Of a stretch of 64,000 bases of DNA, positions 16,588-25,750 are shown piece after piece; position 1 is the stretch's first letter; every line of letters begins with the position of its first letter. The DNA lies in the NCBI RefSeq assembly GCF_030503435.1, contig NZ_JAUKPO010000001.1:1041909-1105908 (forward strand), read 5' to 3'. A program made the translations under genes and the position numbers. A model generated the notes under the pieces. It saw nothing but the letters and a program-made list of their open reading frames with translations. It had not been told where the DNA came from and searched no databases. This stretch comes from Rhodocytophaga aerolata (GTDB taxonomy: Bacteria > Bacteroidota > Bacteroidia > Cytophagales > 172606-1).

Positions 16588-18195
16588 ATGACCCTAACCC
16601 GTAGAGATTTCCTCAAACAGCTAAGTGCAGGAACAGCCGTAGTGGGCCTAACTGCATGGCTCCCCTCCGCTTATGCCAGTGACCTAAAAAGAACCAGTGG
16701 CCTGGCCCGCAGCATTCCAGAACTACAAGGATTATCCTCCAAACATATCCTGGCTTTTATAGAGGCAGTGGAGAAAGCTAATCTGGGTTTGCATAGCCTG
16801 ATGATTGTACGGCATGGCAAAGTGATAGCCGAAGGATGGTGGGACCCCTATAAAGCCGATTTGAAACACACCCTTTTCTCTCTAAGCAAAAGTTTTACCT
16901 CTACGGCCATTGGCTTTGCCGTAGCCGAAGGGCGGTTAACCGTAGAAGACAAAGTAATCTCCTTTTTTCCGGAGGAGAAACCAGCCGCGGTAAGTCAGAA
17001 CCTGGCAGCCATGCGCATCAAAGACCTGCTCACGATGACGACAGGGCATGAGAAAGATACCATAGGGCCGCTGCTGGGAGAAACAGAATGCTGCTGGGTA
17101 AAACGTTTCTTGTCCCTGCCGGTAGAACGGGAACCGGGCACCCACTTCCTGTACAATACTGGAGCTACCTATATGCTGTCGGCCATTTTGAATAAAGTCA
17201 CGCAAACGAGCTTACTAAACTACCTGACACCCCAGCTATTTAAACCGCTTGACATAAAAGGTGCCGATTGGGAAACAGATCCGGATGGCATAGATACCGG
17301 CGGTTTTGGGCTACGGCTTACTACAGAAGATATTGCCAAGTTTGGCCAGTTATATCTCCAAAAAGGAAGCTGGAATGGTAAACAACTCTTACCTGCCAAA
17401 TGGATCGAAGAAGCGACTTCGTTCCAGGTACCCAATGCGCCCCTTACCGGCAAAACCACCGAGCACGAGTGGAACCAGGGCTATGGCTACCAGTTCTGGC
17501 GGTGCCGGCACAATGCCTACCGGGGAGATGGAGCGATGGGCCAATATTGCCTGGTGATGCCAGACCAGGATGCAGTGATTGCTATCACCAGCGAAACGCA
17601 CGACATGCAAGCCATCATGACACAAGTATGGGAAATTTTGCTGCCTAACATGACTAAAGGACCACTGTCCCAGGATGCGAAAAGCCATACAATGCTGAAA
17701 CAGAAACTAGCTACCCTTACCTTGCTTCCACCAGTAGCTGCGCCTGCTTCTTCCCTTGCGTCTACCTTGTCAGGCAAAACGTATAAGCTAAAAGAAAATA
17801 CACTTAACCTGGAAAAAGCCTCTTTCACTTTCCGCAAGAACAGCTGCACCTTTACAGTAAAAGATACCAAAGGCGAACATACCATTGTTTGTGGCTTCAA
17901 CCACTGGGAAAAAGGCGAAACCCAGATGCCCGGTGATCCGCCCAAGTTTGTACCCTTGAAAAATACAATGGATACCGCTAAAGTAAAAGTGGCCGCTGTA
18001 GGCACCTGGAAAGACCCGGATACATTCGTGATGACCTGGAATTTCTATGAAACGCCTCATTCTGATATAGTCACTTGCCACTTTGAAAAAGACACCGTAC
18101 GGATGGAATTTATGAATAGTGTAGATACCAAAGCCAGAAACAGCAAAGAACCCAGATTGATTCTGGAAGGGAAACTGGAAGAAATGAAAGGCTGA
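16588..18195 (+). CDS. Tat-exported beta-lactamase-fold serine hydrolase
   Basis: This 535-residue protein belongs to the class-C beta-lactamase/penicillin-binding-protein-like serine hydrolases, most of which act as esterases or D-amino peptidases. A twin-arginine signal (TRRDFLK, residues 4-10) and hydrophobic stretch end near residue 30, so it is exported folded. The SxxK motif is Ser98-Leu-Ser-Lys101, and FLYNTGATY near 187-195 supplies the Tyr/Asn motif. After about residue 360 comes an extra C-terminal beta domain (SGKTYKLKENTLNLEKASF onward) of lipocalin-like look. It ends the esterase island. Confidence 0.9.
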   Translation: MTLTRRDFLKQLSAGTAVVGLTAWLPSAYASDLKRTSGLARSIPELQGLSSKHILAFIEAVEKANLGLHSLMIVRHGKVIAEGWWDPYKADLKHTLFSLSKSFTSTAIGFAVAEGRLTVEDKVISFFPEEKPAAVSQNLAAMRIKDLLTMTTGHEKDTIGPLLGETECCWVKRFLSLPVEREPGTHFLYNTGATYMLSAILNKVTQTSLLNYLTPQLFKPLDIKGADWETDPDGIDTGGFGLRLTTEDIAKFGQLYLQKGSWNGKQLLPAKWIEEATSFQVPNAPLTGKTTEHEWNQGYGYQFWRCRHNAYRGDGAMGQYCLVMPDQDAVIAITSETHDMQAIMTQVWEILLPNMTKGPLSQDAKSHTMLKQKLATLTLLPPVAAPASSLASTLSGKTYKLKENTLNLEKASFTFRKNSCTFTVKDTKGEHTIVCGFNHWEKGETQMPGDPPKFVPLKNTMDTAKVKVAAVGTWKDPDTFVMTWNFYETPHSDIVTCHFEKDTVRMEFMNSVDTKARNSKEPRLILEGKLEEMKG

Positions 18196-18349
18196 TAAAG
18201 TCAGTCATTCCTGACATTTGCTGACCTTTTTGCAAGATTAAACTCGCCTTTATGAGAGTTTAAGCAAATCAACAAAAGCAGTTTGTAGAAACAATGCTAC
18301 AATGATGAGCAAAGTATAATTTTCAAATTTTCACATCTACAATTTACGT

Positions 18350-19645
18350 ATGCTGGCTTTTTTAGGGCTTCTAACGATTATACTTCTGTTGATTCTGGTC
18401 ATGGGGAAAATGGTGTCACCAGTAGTGGCCCTCATTGTGGTACCTATTGTTACAGCCCTGATGGGAGGGTTTACTGCGGAGATACTTACTTTCATTACAG
18501 AGGGCATTAAAACTATTTCTACCACAGCCGTCATGTTCATCTTTGCTATTCTCTTCTTTGGTATACTGATGGATGCCGGCACCTTTGATCCCATTATTTC
18601 CCATTTGCTAAAAGCCGCTGGCAACGATCCACCCAGGATAACCGTAGTTACGGCCATACTCGCCATGATTGTACACCTGGATGGCTCCGGAGCTGTTACT
18701 TTTCTGGTAACTATTCCTGCTTTACTTCCCCTTTATGATGCGCTGAACATGCGAAGAACCACCCTGGCTACTATTGTAGCACTATCGGCAGGCACCATGA
18801 ATATATTGCCTTGGGGAGGCCCCACCATCCGGGCAGCTACTGCTTTAGAGGTGCAGGTTACGCAACTGTTCAATCCTTTACTTGTTCCAGCGCTGTGCGG
18901 GTTGCTTACGGTTTTAGGAATTGCTTACGTTTTGGGTATGAAAGAAAGACAATATGTACGAATTCCAGAAGTAACGTCTATAGAAACGCAAACTCAGGCG
19001 GCTGCAAAAACAAATAGCCTAGCCAGGCCAAAGTTATTGTGGTTTAATATACTTTTAATCATTATATCAATTATAGTCCTAATCTCTGCCTGGGCACCGC
19101 CGCATATTATCTTTATGATAGCTTTTGCGATTGCCATTAGTATAAATTACCCCAATCTGAAAGACCAACGGGAACGGATAGATGCCCACGCCAAAGCGGC
19201 GCTGCTAATGGCAAGTATTTTATTTGCTGCTGGTTGTTTTACCGGAATTTTGAAAGGCTCAGGCATGATAGAAGCCATGGCTTCCTCTGCCGTAAAGGTG
19301 ATCCCTGCTTTTGTGGGCAATCACTTAGCGTTGGTTACCGGCCTGCTCTCCATGCCCGCTAGCTTACTGTTCGACCCGGATTCGTTTTACTTTGGGGTAC
19401 TTCCTCTCTTAGGCACTACGGCTACGCATTTTGGAGGAGAAAGTATAGAAATAGGCCGGGCAGCTATCCTGGGCCAGATGACTACTGGTTTTCCTATAAG
19501 CCCCTTGACTGGTGCTACGTTCTTATTAATTGGCTTAACAGGGGTAGACTTAGGCGAACATCAGCGGAAAACCATTCCTCTGGCTTTTCTGGTGACCATG
19601 GTAATGTTACTGTTTTCTCTCCTGTTAGGTGTTATTAGCTTATAA
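18350..19645 (+). CDS. CitMHS-family carboxylate transporter
   Basis: A 431-residue inner-membrane protein with about 11-12 hydrophobic helices and the CitMHS pattern: MLAFLGLLTIILLLILVMGK at the start, FAILFFGILMDAGTFDPI near 64-81, VHLDGSGAVTFLVTIPALLPLY near 107-128, and the NILPWGGPTIRAA loop near 147-159. Characterised members carry metal-citrate complexes with protons. It starts 154 bases after the hydrolase and is followed after only 9 bases by the AtuA-like gene, so its natural substrate is probably the organic acid handled by AtuA and its partner. Tricarboxylate specificity is an inference from the family. Confidence 0.92.
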   Translation: MLAFLGLLTIILLLILVMGKMVSPVVALIVVPIVTALMGGFTAEILTFITEGIKTISTTAVMFIFAILFFGILMDAGTFDPIISHLLKAAGNDPPRITVVTAILAMIVHLDGSGAVTFLVTIPALLPLYDALNMRRTTLATIVALSAGTMNILPWGGPTIRAATALEVQVTQLFNPLLVPALCGLLTVLGIAYVLGMKERQYVRIPEVTSIETQTQAAAKTNSLARPKLLWFNILLIIISIIVLISAWAPPHIIFMIAFAIAISINYPNLKDQRERIDAHAKAALLMASILFAAGCFTGILKGSGMIEAMASSAVKVIPAFVGNHLALVTGLLSMPASLLFDPDSFYFGVLPLLGTTATHFGGESIEIGRAAILGQMTTGFPISPLTGATFLLIGLTGVDLGEHQRKTIPLAFLVTMVMLLFSLLLGVISL

Positions 19646-19654
19646 ATACATTAG

Positions 19655-20977
19655 ATGAAAAATAAAATCAGAATTGGTTGTGGGGCCGGGTTCTCCGGAG
19701 ATAGACTGGAAACAGCAGTGATTCTGGCAGAAAAAGGCGAACTGGACTACCTAGTACTGGAATGCCTGGCAGAACGGACCATTGCCTTAGCCCAGAAACG
19801 GAAAATGCAGGATGCCAGCAAAGGCTATGATCCCTTGCTGGAACGCCGGATAGAATTGTTGCTGCCTATCTTAACACAGAAGAAAGTAAGGTTAATTACC
19901 AATATGGGAGCCGCCAACCCGATAGCAGCCGCCCAGGTTATTTGCCAGATTGCTACCCGGTTGAATATTTCAGTCATGGTAGCTGCTCTTACCGGAGACG
20001 ATGTATTGTCACAGCTTACAGGCGAAGAAATGGCTTTGGAAACCGATAAACCTCTTAATGCCTCCGGGCAGCCCATTTCAGCCAATGCCTATCTGGGCAT
20101 TGAAGCCTTACTACCCGCTTTAGCTACCAGTGCAGATATCATTATCACAGGCCGGGTGGCAGATCCATCCCTGTTTGTAGCTCCACTGGTACATGAGTTT
20201 GGTTGGTCTACAGATGATTATGAGAAGCTCGGGCAAGGAACTGTAATCGGCCATCTGCTGGAATGTGCCGGACAACTAACCGGGGGTTATTTTGCAGATC
20301 CGGGTAAGAAAGACGTACCTGATTTTGCCCATTTAGGCCATCCCTTTGCCGATGTATCACCGGATGGAACAGCCCTATTTTCTAAAGTAGAAGGAACTGG
20401 CGGGATATTGAGTCTGGCTACGGCCAAAGAACAATTGCTGTATGAAGTGATGGACCCCAGCCAGTACATTACCCCGGATGTAGTAGCTGATTTTACGGGT
20501 GTGTATTTACAGGAAGTGGAGAAAAACAAAATCAGAGCCTGGGGTGGACGAGGAACCGCAAAGCCTGCCACGCTAAAAGTGAGTGTAGGCTATGCAGCAG
20601 GGTTTGTAGGCGAAGGAGAAATATCCTATGCAGGGTCTAATGCCTTAGGCCGGGCACAGCTCGCCGGACAGGTAATTAAACAACGGCTGGCATCTTCTTT
20701 TTCTGACTTGCGCATTGATTACATCGGCAGTACATCTGTTCACCGTAAAACATTCGGGCAGCACCCGGAACCGTATGAAGTTCGCTTGCGTGTGGCAGGA
20801 AAAGCGAAAACTGCTGCCCAGGCGGCAACTATTGGGGAGGAAGTAGAAGCGTTATATACCAATGGCCCTGCCGGAGGAGGAGGAGCCAGAAAATATGTAC
20901 ATGAGGTAGTAGGCATAGTGTCTACTTTGATACCCCGAAATAAAGTAAATTCTACCGTTACGCTGGTAAAATCATGA
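19655..20977 (+). CDS. AtuA-family protein, large part (acyclic terpene/hydroxyacid utilisation)
   Basis: A 440-residue soluble protein of the AtuA (DUF1446) family, which shows the typical IRIGCGAGFSGDRLETAVILAEKGELDYLVLECLAERT start, GAANP near 88, and the ITGRVADPSLFVAPL segment near 164-178. AtuA is needed for citronellol breakdown in Pseudomonas, but its reaction is not settled. Classical AtuA proteins carry a C-terminal domain that here is a separate downstream gene, overlapping by four bases (ATGA). With CitMHS in front, a role in uptake and breakdown of a carboxylic acid is more likely than terpene use. No signal peptide. Confidence 0.9.
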   Translation: MKNKIRIGCGAGFSGDRLETAVILAEKGELDYLVLECLAERTIALAQKRKMQDASKGYDPLLERRIELLLPILTQKKVRLITNMGAANPIAAAQVICQIATRLNISVMVAALTGDDVLSQLTGEEMALETDKPLNASGQPISANAYLGIEALLPALATSADIIITGRVADPSLFVAPLVHEFGWSTDDYEKLGQGTVIGHLLECAGQLTGGYFADPGKKDVPDFAHLGHPFADVSPDGTALFSKVEGTGGILSLATAKEQLLYEVMDPSQYITPDVVADFTGVYLQEVEKNKIRAWGGRGTAKPATLKVSVGYAAGFVGEGEISYAGSNALGRAQLAGQVIKQRLASSFSDLRIDYIGSTSVHRKTFGQHPEPYEVRLRVAGKAKTAAQAATIGEEVEALYTNGPAGGGGARKYVHEVVGIVSTLIPRNKVNSTVTLVKS

Positions 20978-21285
20978 AAACCAAACTTTACGACATAGCT
21001 CACAGCCGGGCAGGCGATAAAGGCAATACCCTCACCCTATCTCTAATTCCTTACCTTGCAGAAGATTACCATCTGTTATGTGAACAAGTAACGGCTGAGG
21101 CAGTAAAGAAACAGTTACAAGGGATAGTAGCTGGAGAAGTTACCCGGTACGAATTACCCAATCTGCCTGCCTTGAATTTTGTCTGCAAACAAGCCCTAAT
21201 GGGTGGCGTTACTATCTCATTAACTATGGATACCCATGGAAAAAGCCTGAGTTATGCTTTGCTGGAGATGGAAATTGAGAAATAA
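20974..21285 (+). CDS. AtuA C-terminal-domain protein (split small part)
   Basis: A 103-residue protein equivalent to the C-terminal domain of longer AtuA proteins. The conserved start LYDIAHSRAGDKGNTLTLSLIPY and the ending ALNFVCKQALMGGVTISLTMD...GKSLSYALLEME are typical. Its ATG overlaps the stop of the large part (ATGA), so the two should be translationally coupled and form a complex. It has no export signal. It closes the three-gene unit CitMHS-AtuA-AtuA'. Confidence 0.9.
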   Translation: MKTKLYDIAHSRAGDKGNTLTLSLIPYLAEDYHLLCEQVTAEAVKKQLQGIVAGEVTRYELPNLPALNFVCKQALMGGVTISLTMDTHGKSLSYALLEMEIEK

Positions 21286-21512
21286 TACATTTCTACATCA
21301 GGTGTAATAACTTTCTTGCGTAACTGCCTTTTTATTAGTACCTTACCTTTATCATTTCTGTCATAGGAACGTTTCTTCTGTGGAGCGTCGTCACAGGCAT
21401 TTATCCTGCTTGCCTGGTTTTTATTTATTCTTTTTTGCTTTTACCAAACGTACCTGCTCAAACCTTCTAATTAGGTATTTTATAAAGCACTCTTCTCTTT
21501 AATCCTCATTTT

Positions 21513-22025
21513 ATGGAAACCCACACACCTATTGATGAACATCCTGGTGGCCCTGTACTGGCGCACCATGGTAAAAATGTATTGCTCAGCACAGATGCTA
21601 CCGATATGGCAAGTTTTTGCTTACGGGTTACGCTTGGCCTGGTTATGTTTCCGCATGGTATGCAGAAATTGTTTGGCTGGTTTGGCGGTGCAGGGCTACA
21701 AAATACCATCGGATATTATATTACCAACTACGGAGTACTTCCCATGATTACCCTGCTGGTGATTGTAGCTGAAGCAGCAGGTTCCATTGCCCTGATCATC
21801 GGATTCTGGAGCCGTTTGGTAGCTGCAGGTATCGGACTAATCATGATTGGAGCTATATTCTCCGTGCATTTTCAGCATGGCTTTTTCATGAACTGGACCG
21901 GACAGCAAGCCGGGGAAGGATTTGAATTCCACTTACTAGTAATTGGTATGTGTATAGCCCTTATTATTCGGGGCAGTGGCAAATGGTCGGTAGACAGTTA
22001 TCTGGATCACAGGCTAAACCCTTAA
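21513..22025 (+). CDS. DoxX-family membrane protein
   Basis: A 170-residue inner-membrane protein with four predicted helices. The DoxX pattern is clear: LRVTLGLVMFPHGMQKLFGWFGG near 34-56, then MITLLVIVAEAAGSIALIIGFWSRLVAAGIGLIMIGAIFSVHFQHGFFMNW near 77-128. DoxX proteins are linked to thiosulfate-quinone oxidation in archaea and to oxidative or thiol stress in bacteria, but most, like this one, are untested. The first 30 residues (HTPIDEHPGGPVLAHHGKN) are hydrophilic and cytoplasmic. Single gene, convergent with the ThuA/GSDH gene across a terminator. Confidence 0.9.
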   Translation: METHTPIDEHPGGPVLAHHGKNVLLSTDATDMASFCLRVTLGLVMFPHGMQKLFGWFGGAGLQNTIGYYITNYGVLPMITLLVIVAEAAGSIALIIGFWSRLVAAGIGLIMIGAIFSVHFQHGFFMNWTGQQAGEGFEFHLLVIGMCIALIIRGSGKWSVDSYLDHRLNP

Positions 22026-22050
22026 CAATAATAGTTACCTTTGTTAAACA

Positions 22051-22085
22051 AAAAAGCTGCTGAAGGAGTACTTCAGCAGCTTTTT
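22051..22085. terminator. Bidirectional terminator between DoxX and the ThuA/GSDH gene
   Basis: A perfect 15-bp stem (AAAAAGCTGCTGAAG with CTTCAGCAGCTTTTT) around the loop GAGTA. The U-tract is present on both strands. It lies 26 bases after the DoxX stop and 20 bases after the minus-strand stop, so it should end both converging transcripts. Confidence 0.9.
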
Positions 22086-22104
22086 ATGTATTAACCTATT
22101 CTGA

Positions 22105-25100
22105 TTACTTTACAGAACCAACCGCTGCGCCAGCCTCACTGTTGCTTTCAAACAGCATGTTTATGACAGAAAATATCATTTGTCCGCTGGCGGCTTTATC
22201 GTTTTTGAAAACAAAATGCAGATCATGTACGCCGGTGGCTCCTTTCAAACCAACTTTTACTTGCTGAGGTGGAACTGTATTCGCTGCTCCTTCGGCTGGT
22301 GTTATAAAGTCAGATTTGCCCACAAGTGGTCCGGTGGGTGAATCCAGATGTACTTCAATTTCGCCACCCAAAAAGTTATAGGCTTTCGGAGCCGATGCTG
22401 TGAAGGTAATCTGATGGATACCTGTCAGGTCTATTTGTTTCAAGCCGATACCCGACTTAGCTCCGGAAGCAATTACCAAAGCTGGTCCGCCCGGAATCTG
22501 GAACTTCTGTACGCCATCAAAAATATCTACGGTACTGGCCGCTACACTGGGGTTACGCAACACAATAGATTGTTCGGCAGGAATACCCGCAATACCATTG
22601 GCTCCCTTATCCTGGTAAGCAGCCCGTAACATATATACGCCTACACCCTTATCGCCGTCTGGCAGGCTGGTTGTGAAGGTGCCTTTTGCCGGCATAGAAG
22701 TGCCATTTGCTTTTTCATCGGATAAGCTCAAGATATACTGCACCATTTCCGTAGCATCCGTTACGGATAATTGCGGGTGTGCACTCATAGACACTTCTCC
22801 CCAAACGCCACTTCCGCCAGAAATCACTTTCTTCGCCAGGCGTTCGGTAGCACCTGCATCTCCCTTGTATTTTTTGGCTACTTCTTTATAGGCCGGACCA
22901 ATAGACTTTTTATCAGTGCTATGGCAGGCTTTGCAGTCGCTGCCTTCTACCAGCTGCAAACCTTTGGCAAACTGGGCAGACGCATCGGCGCTGCGGTGGC
23001 CCTGGGCAATACTTACTTTATCAAACCCTTCCGGCAGGTAATCTATATTAACAGCCACTTGTGCCGGTGTGATCTTGCCACTAGCCAGGCTGCCATCTTC
23101 CTTATCAGATACTTTTACATCGTAGGCAATGGCTTTGCCAGGGAAGAAGAAGGTTTTGTTGCCTTTGGTAATATCAAAAGCTACTACCGGAGGTTCATTG
23201 CCTGCTTTAATATCCAGCGTCTGGCTGCTTTTCTCGCCCTTCGGATCAGTTACCGTAAGGGTAGCTTTGTATTCACCGGCTTTTGCCAGCGTAACGCTTG
23301 GGTTAGCTTCTTTAAAAGTTTGAGAAGCGCCAGCGGCAGAGGTAATTTTCCACTCATAGGTCAGTTTATCCCCATCAAAGTCCTTGGTACCTTCAGATGA
23401 AAGCTTTACTTTGAGCGGCAAGGCTCCGGCTTTTTTATCTACACTGACAGCAGCGATGGGTTTGCGGTTGCCACTGGTGTACTCAATGCGTACCAGGCGG
23501 GCATCGTCGTTGCCCTGGAACCAGCCGGTACCGTATTCCAGCATGTACAAGTCTCCGTCCGGACTGAATTCCATATCCATCGGGTTAGCGAATTTATAGC
23601 TTGGCATAAACCGCTCCATCGATAGATAGTTCCCATCTTTATCCATCGTTACGGCCATTACCCAGCCCCGCATCCACTCATAAATAAACAGTTTGCCATT
23701 ATAATAATCCGGGAAGGCACGTTTGGCTCCTTTAAACTGATCCTGGTAATATACCGGGCCGGCCATAGCTGAACGTCCGCCAGTACCTACCGCCGGAAAC
23801 TCTTTGGATTCTGCGTAGGGATACCAGATAAAGGCCGGTTGGGCAGCAGGCAACTCTTTTAAACCAGTGTTGCTGGGCGAATTATTGATAGGCTTGGCTA
23901 CATCATAGAGAGGTCCGGAGGTGCTATCGGTAAAGTTGAAATAATGATAGGGTTTGTTGTTGCCAATGAAATGAGGCCATCCGAAGTTACCAGCTTTGCG
24001 GGCCTGTCCTACTTCATCATGACCTTCCGGACCACGTTTTTCTCCGGGCTTGTTGGCATCTGGCCCTACTTCGCCCCAGTATAAGAACCCGGTCTTTGGA
24101 TCAACCGAGATACGGAACGGATTGCGATGGCCCATGGTATAAATTTCCGGGCGGGTTTTGGCAGTGCCTTTCGGGAATAAGTTGCCTTCCGGAATGGTAT
24201 AGGTGCCATCTGGCTGGGGTTTAATGCGGATGATTTTTCCGCGCAGGTCGTTGGTATTGCCGGAAGATTTCTGGGCATCCCAGGCTTCCCGGCCCGGGCG
24301 TTCGTCTATCGGGTTGTACCCATTAGAACCATGCGGATTAGTATTATCCCCAGTAGATAAATATAAATTTCCTTGTGCATCAAAGGCCATAGAACCCCCT
24401 GTGTGGCAGCATTGCTCCCGCTGGGTAGCTACTTCTAACATTACTTTTTTGCTATCCATCAGCAATTCATCGCCGCGCATCTGGTAGCGGGTAAGTATAT
24501 TTTTAGATTCCCCTACTTCCGAATAATATAGGTATACAAATCCGTTTTGTGCAAAGTTAGGATCTTGTGCCAGGCCCAGTAACCCATCTTCTGCTTCGCT
24601 TACTTTACCTGTTTTATCAGTGTATTTGGTGCTTACCGGGATAGTTGCAATTACTTTGGTTTGTCCGGAAGTGGGGTTAAATAACTTTACCTTGCCTCTT
24701 CTTTCAATCAACAATACCTGTCCATCTTTCAGCACGGTTAGTTCCATGGGTTCTTCCAGCTTCTCTTGCAGCACTACTTTATTGAAACGGTTTTCTTCCG
24801 GTATTTTCGGTGTACGTACCTTGGCGTAATCTACTGGTTTAGGCGCCTCGCCCCCCATTACATACTTTAAGCCTTCCCATAGATGCCGTACCATCAGCGG
24901 CTCTTCAAAAGATTTGTCGGTATGGCCCATACTGGAATAAAATGCCCGTCCACCGTCGTATTCCTGATACCAGCTCATGGGATGATAGTCGCCGTTGGTG
25001 CCGCCAGTGTAGGTTTTTTCGTCAATAGTCACCAGCACTTTTATTGCCGGACTAATCTGCTTATAGCTGTAAAATTCATCTTCCCGCTCAAAACGGTCGG

Positions 25101-25602
25101 GCAGGAAACTACTGGCCGGATGGTTTTTATCTACGGTTACAAACGTACCCTTCTTTACATTGGGATTATTGGGGTGGCTTTCAAAATAAGCGCCTACCAG
25201 CTTACCATACCAGGGCCAGTCGTATTCTGTGTCGGCAGCGGCATGTATACCCAGATAGCCACCGCCTGCCTGGATAAACCGTTCAAACGCATTTTGTTGC
25301 TCGGCATTTAACACATCGCCGGTGGTGCTTAAGAAAATAACCGCGTTGTAGCGCTTTAAGTTTTCTTCCGTAAATTTGGACGCATCTTCGGTAGTATCTA
25401 CCGCAAAGCCTTTCTCTTTGCCCATTTTAATCAGGGCTGCCTGTCCGGCAGGGATCGACGTGTGACGAAAAACAGTTGTTTTGCTGAATACCAGAATTCT
25501 GGGTTGTTGCTGAAAGGTAGCAAAAGACCAGAGGCCAAAAAGGAGTACCAGCAATCCGGCAGCAAAAACCAGGGATTGAGGAAAACGTACGAAACGAAAC
25601 AT
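22105..25602 (-). CDS. ThuA / PQQ-type sugar dehydrogenase / PKD / cytochrome c / carbohydrate-binding fusion
   Basis: A 1165-residue exported multidomain protein. After the signal or anchor (10-30) come a ThuA-like glutamine-amidotransferase-fold domain (about 34-250, LGIHAAADTEYDWPWYGK), a six-bladed glucose/sorbosone dehydrogenase propeller (about 275-705, with CCHTGGSMAFDAQGNLYLSTGDN and MGHRNPFRISVDP), a PKD domain (about 710-800), a cytochrome c domain with CKACH at 890-894 and a Met-bearing MSAHP segment, and a C-terminal CBM6-like beta domain (about 1000-1150). It should oxidise a sugar outside the inner membrane and hand electrons to its own haem. It is divergent from the Nudix regulator at 25751 with a palindrome between. 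Single-gene transcript. Confidence 0.9.
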   Translation of the reverse strand: MFRFVRFPQSLVFAAGLLVLLFGLWSFATFQQQPRILVFSKTTVFRHTSIPAGQAALIKMGKEKGFAVDTTEDASKFTEENLKRYNAVIFLSTTGDVLNAEQQNAFERFIQAGGGYLGIHAAADTEYDWPWYGKLVGAYFESHPNNPNVKKGTFVTVDKNHPASSFLPDRFEREDEFYSYKQISPAIKVLVTIDEKTYTGGTNGDYHPMSWYQEYDGGRAFYSSMGHTDKSFEEPLMVRHLWEGLKYVMGGEAPKPVDYAKVRTPKIPEENRFNKVVLQEKLEEPMELTVLKDGQVLLIERRGKVKLFNPTSGQTKVIATIPVSTKYTDKTGKVSEAEDGLLGLAQDPNFAQNGFVYLYYSEVGESKNILTRYQMRGDELLMDSKKVMLEVATQREQCCHTGGSMAFDAQGNLYLSTGDNTNPHGSNGYNPIDERPGREAWDAQKSSGNTNDLRGKIIRIKPQPDGTYTIPEGNLFPKGTAKTRPEIYTMGHRNPFRISVDPKTGFLYWGEVGPDANKPGEKRGPEGHDEVGQARKAGNFGWPHFIGNNKPYHYFNFTDSTSGPLYDVAKPINNSPSNTGLKELPAAQPAFIWYPYAESKEFPAVGTGGRSAMAGPVYYQDQFKGAKRAFPDYYNGKLFIYEWMRGWVMAVTMDKDGNYLSMERFMPSYKFANPMDMEFSPDGDLYMLEYGTGWFQGNDDARLVRIEYTSGNRKPIAAVSVDKKAGALPLKVKLSSEGTKDFDGDKLTYEWKITSAAGASQTFKEANPSVTLAKAGEYKATLTVTDPKGEKSSQTLDIKAGNEPPVVAFDITKGNKTFFFPGKAIAYDVKVSDKEDGSLASGKITPAQVAVNIDYLPEGFDKVSIAQGHRSADASAQFAKGLQLVEGSDCKACHSTDKKSIGPAYKEVAKKYKGDAGATERLAKKVISGGSGVWGEVSMSAHPQLSVTDATEMVQYILSLSDEKANGTSMPAKGTFTTSLPDGDKGVGVYMLRAAYQDKGANGIAGIPAEQSIVLRNPSVAASTVDIFDGVQKFQIPGGPALVIASGAKSGIGLKQIDLTGIHQITFTASAPKAYNFLGGEIEVHLDSPTGPLVGKSDFITPAEGAANTVPPQQVKVGLKGATGVHDLHFVFKNDKAASGQMIFSVINMLFESNSEAGAAVGSVK

Positions 25603-25671
25603 ACAGGTTTAGGATTAGTAAAGGTCTTTAAAGAAATAAAAGATATAAGATTATATACTACATTGCGTTAC

Positions 25672-25692
25672 ACTAACACAATGATACTCATT
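25672..25692. promoter_or_regulatory. Candidate Nudix-regulator operator O3
   Basis: ATTGCGTTA and TAACACAAT flank CAC; eight of nine pairs match. It has the same 9-3-9 form and the same outer ATTG/CAAT as O1 and O2. It lies in the divergent promoter region between the ThuA/GSDH gene (start 25602) and the Nudix regulator (start 25751), 59 bases from the latter. Confidence 0.55.
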
Positions 25693-25750
25693 ATTTAGTA
25701 ATTAACAAAAGATATATGATTCGTTATATTCCAAGCCAGTCGAAACTCTA

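Noticed and set aside
17389..18081. Several long antisense ORFs over the beta-lactamase-fold gene
   Set aside because: They are frame shadows; the sense frame has a Tat signal, SxxK motif and full family length.
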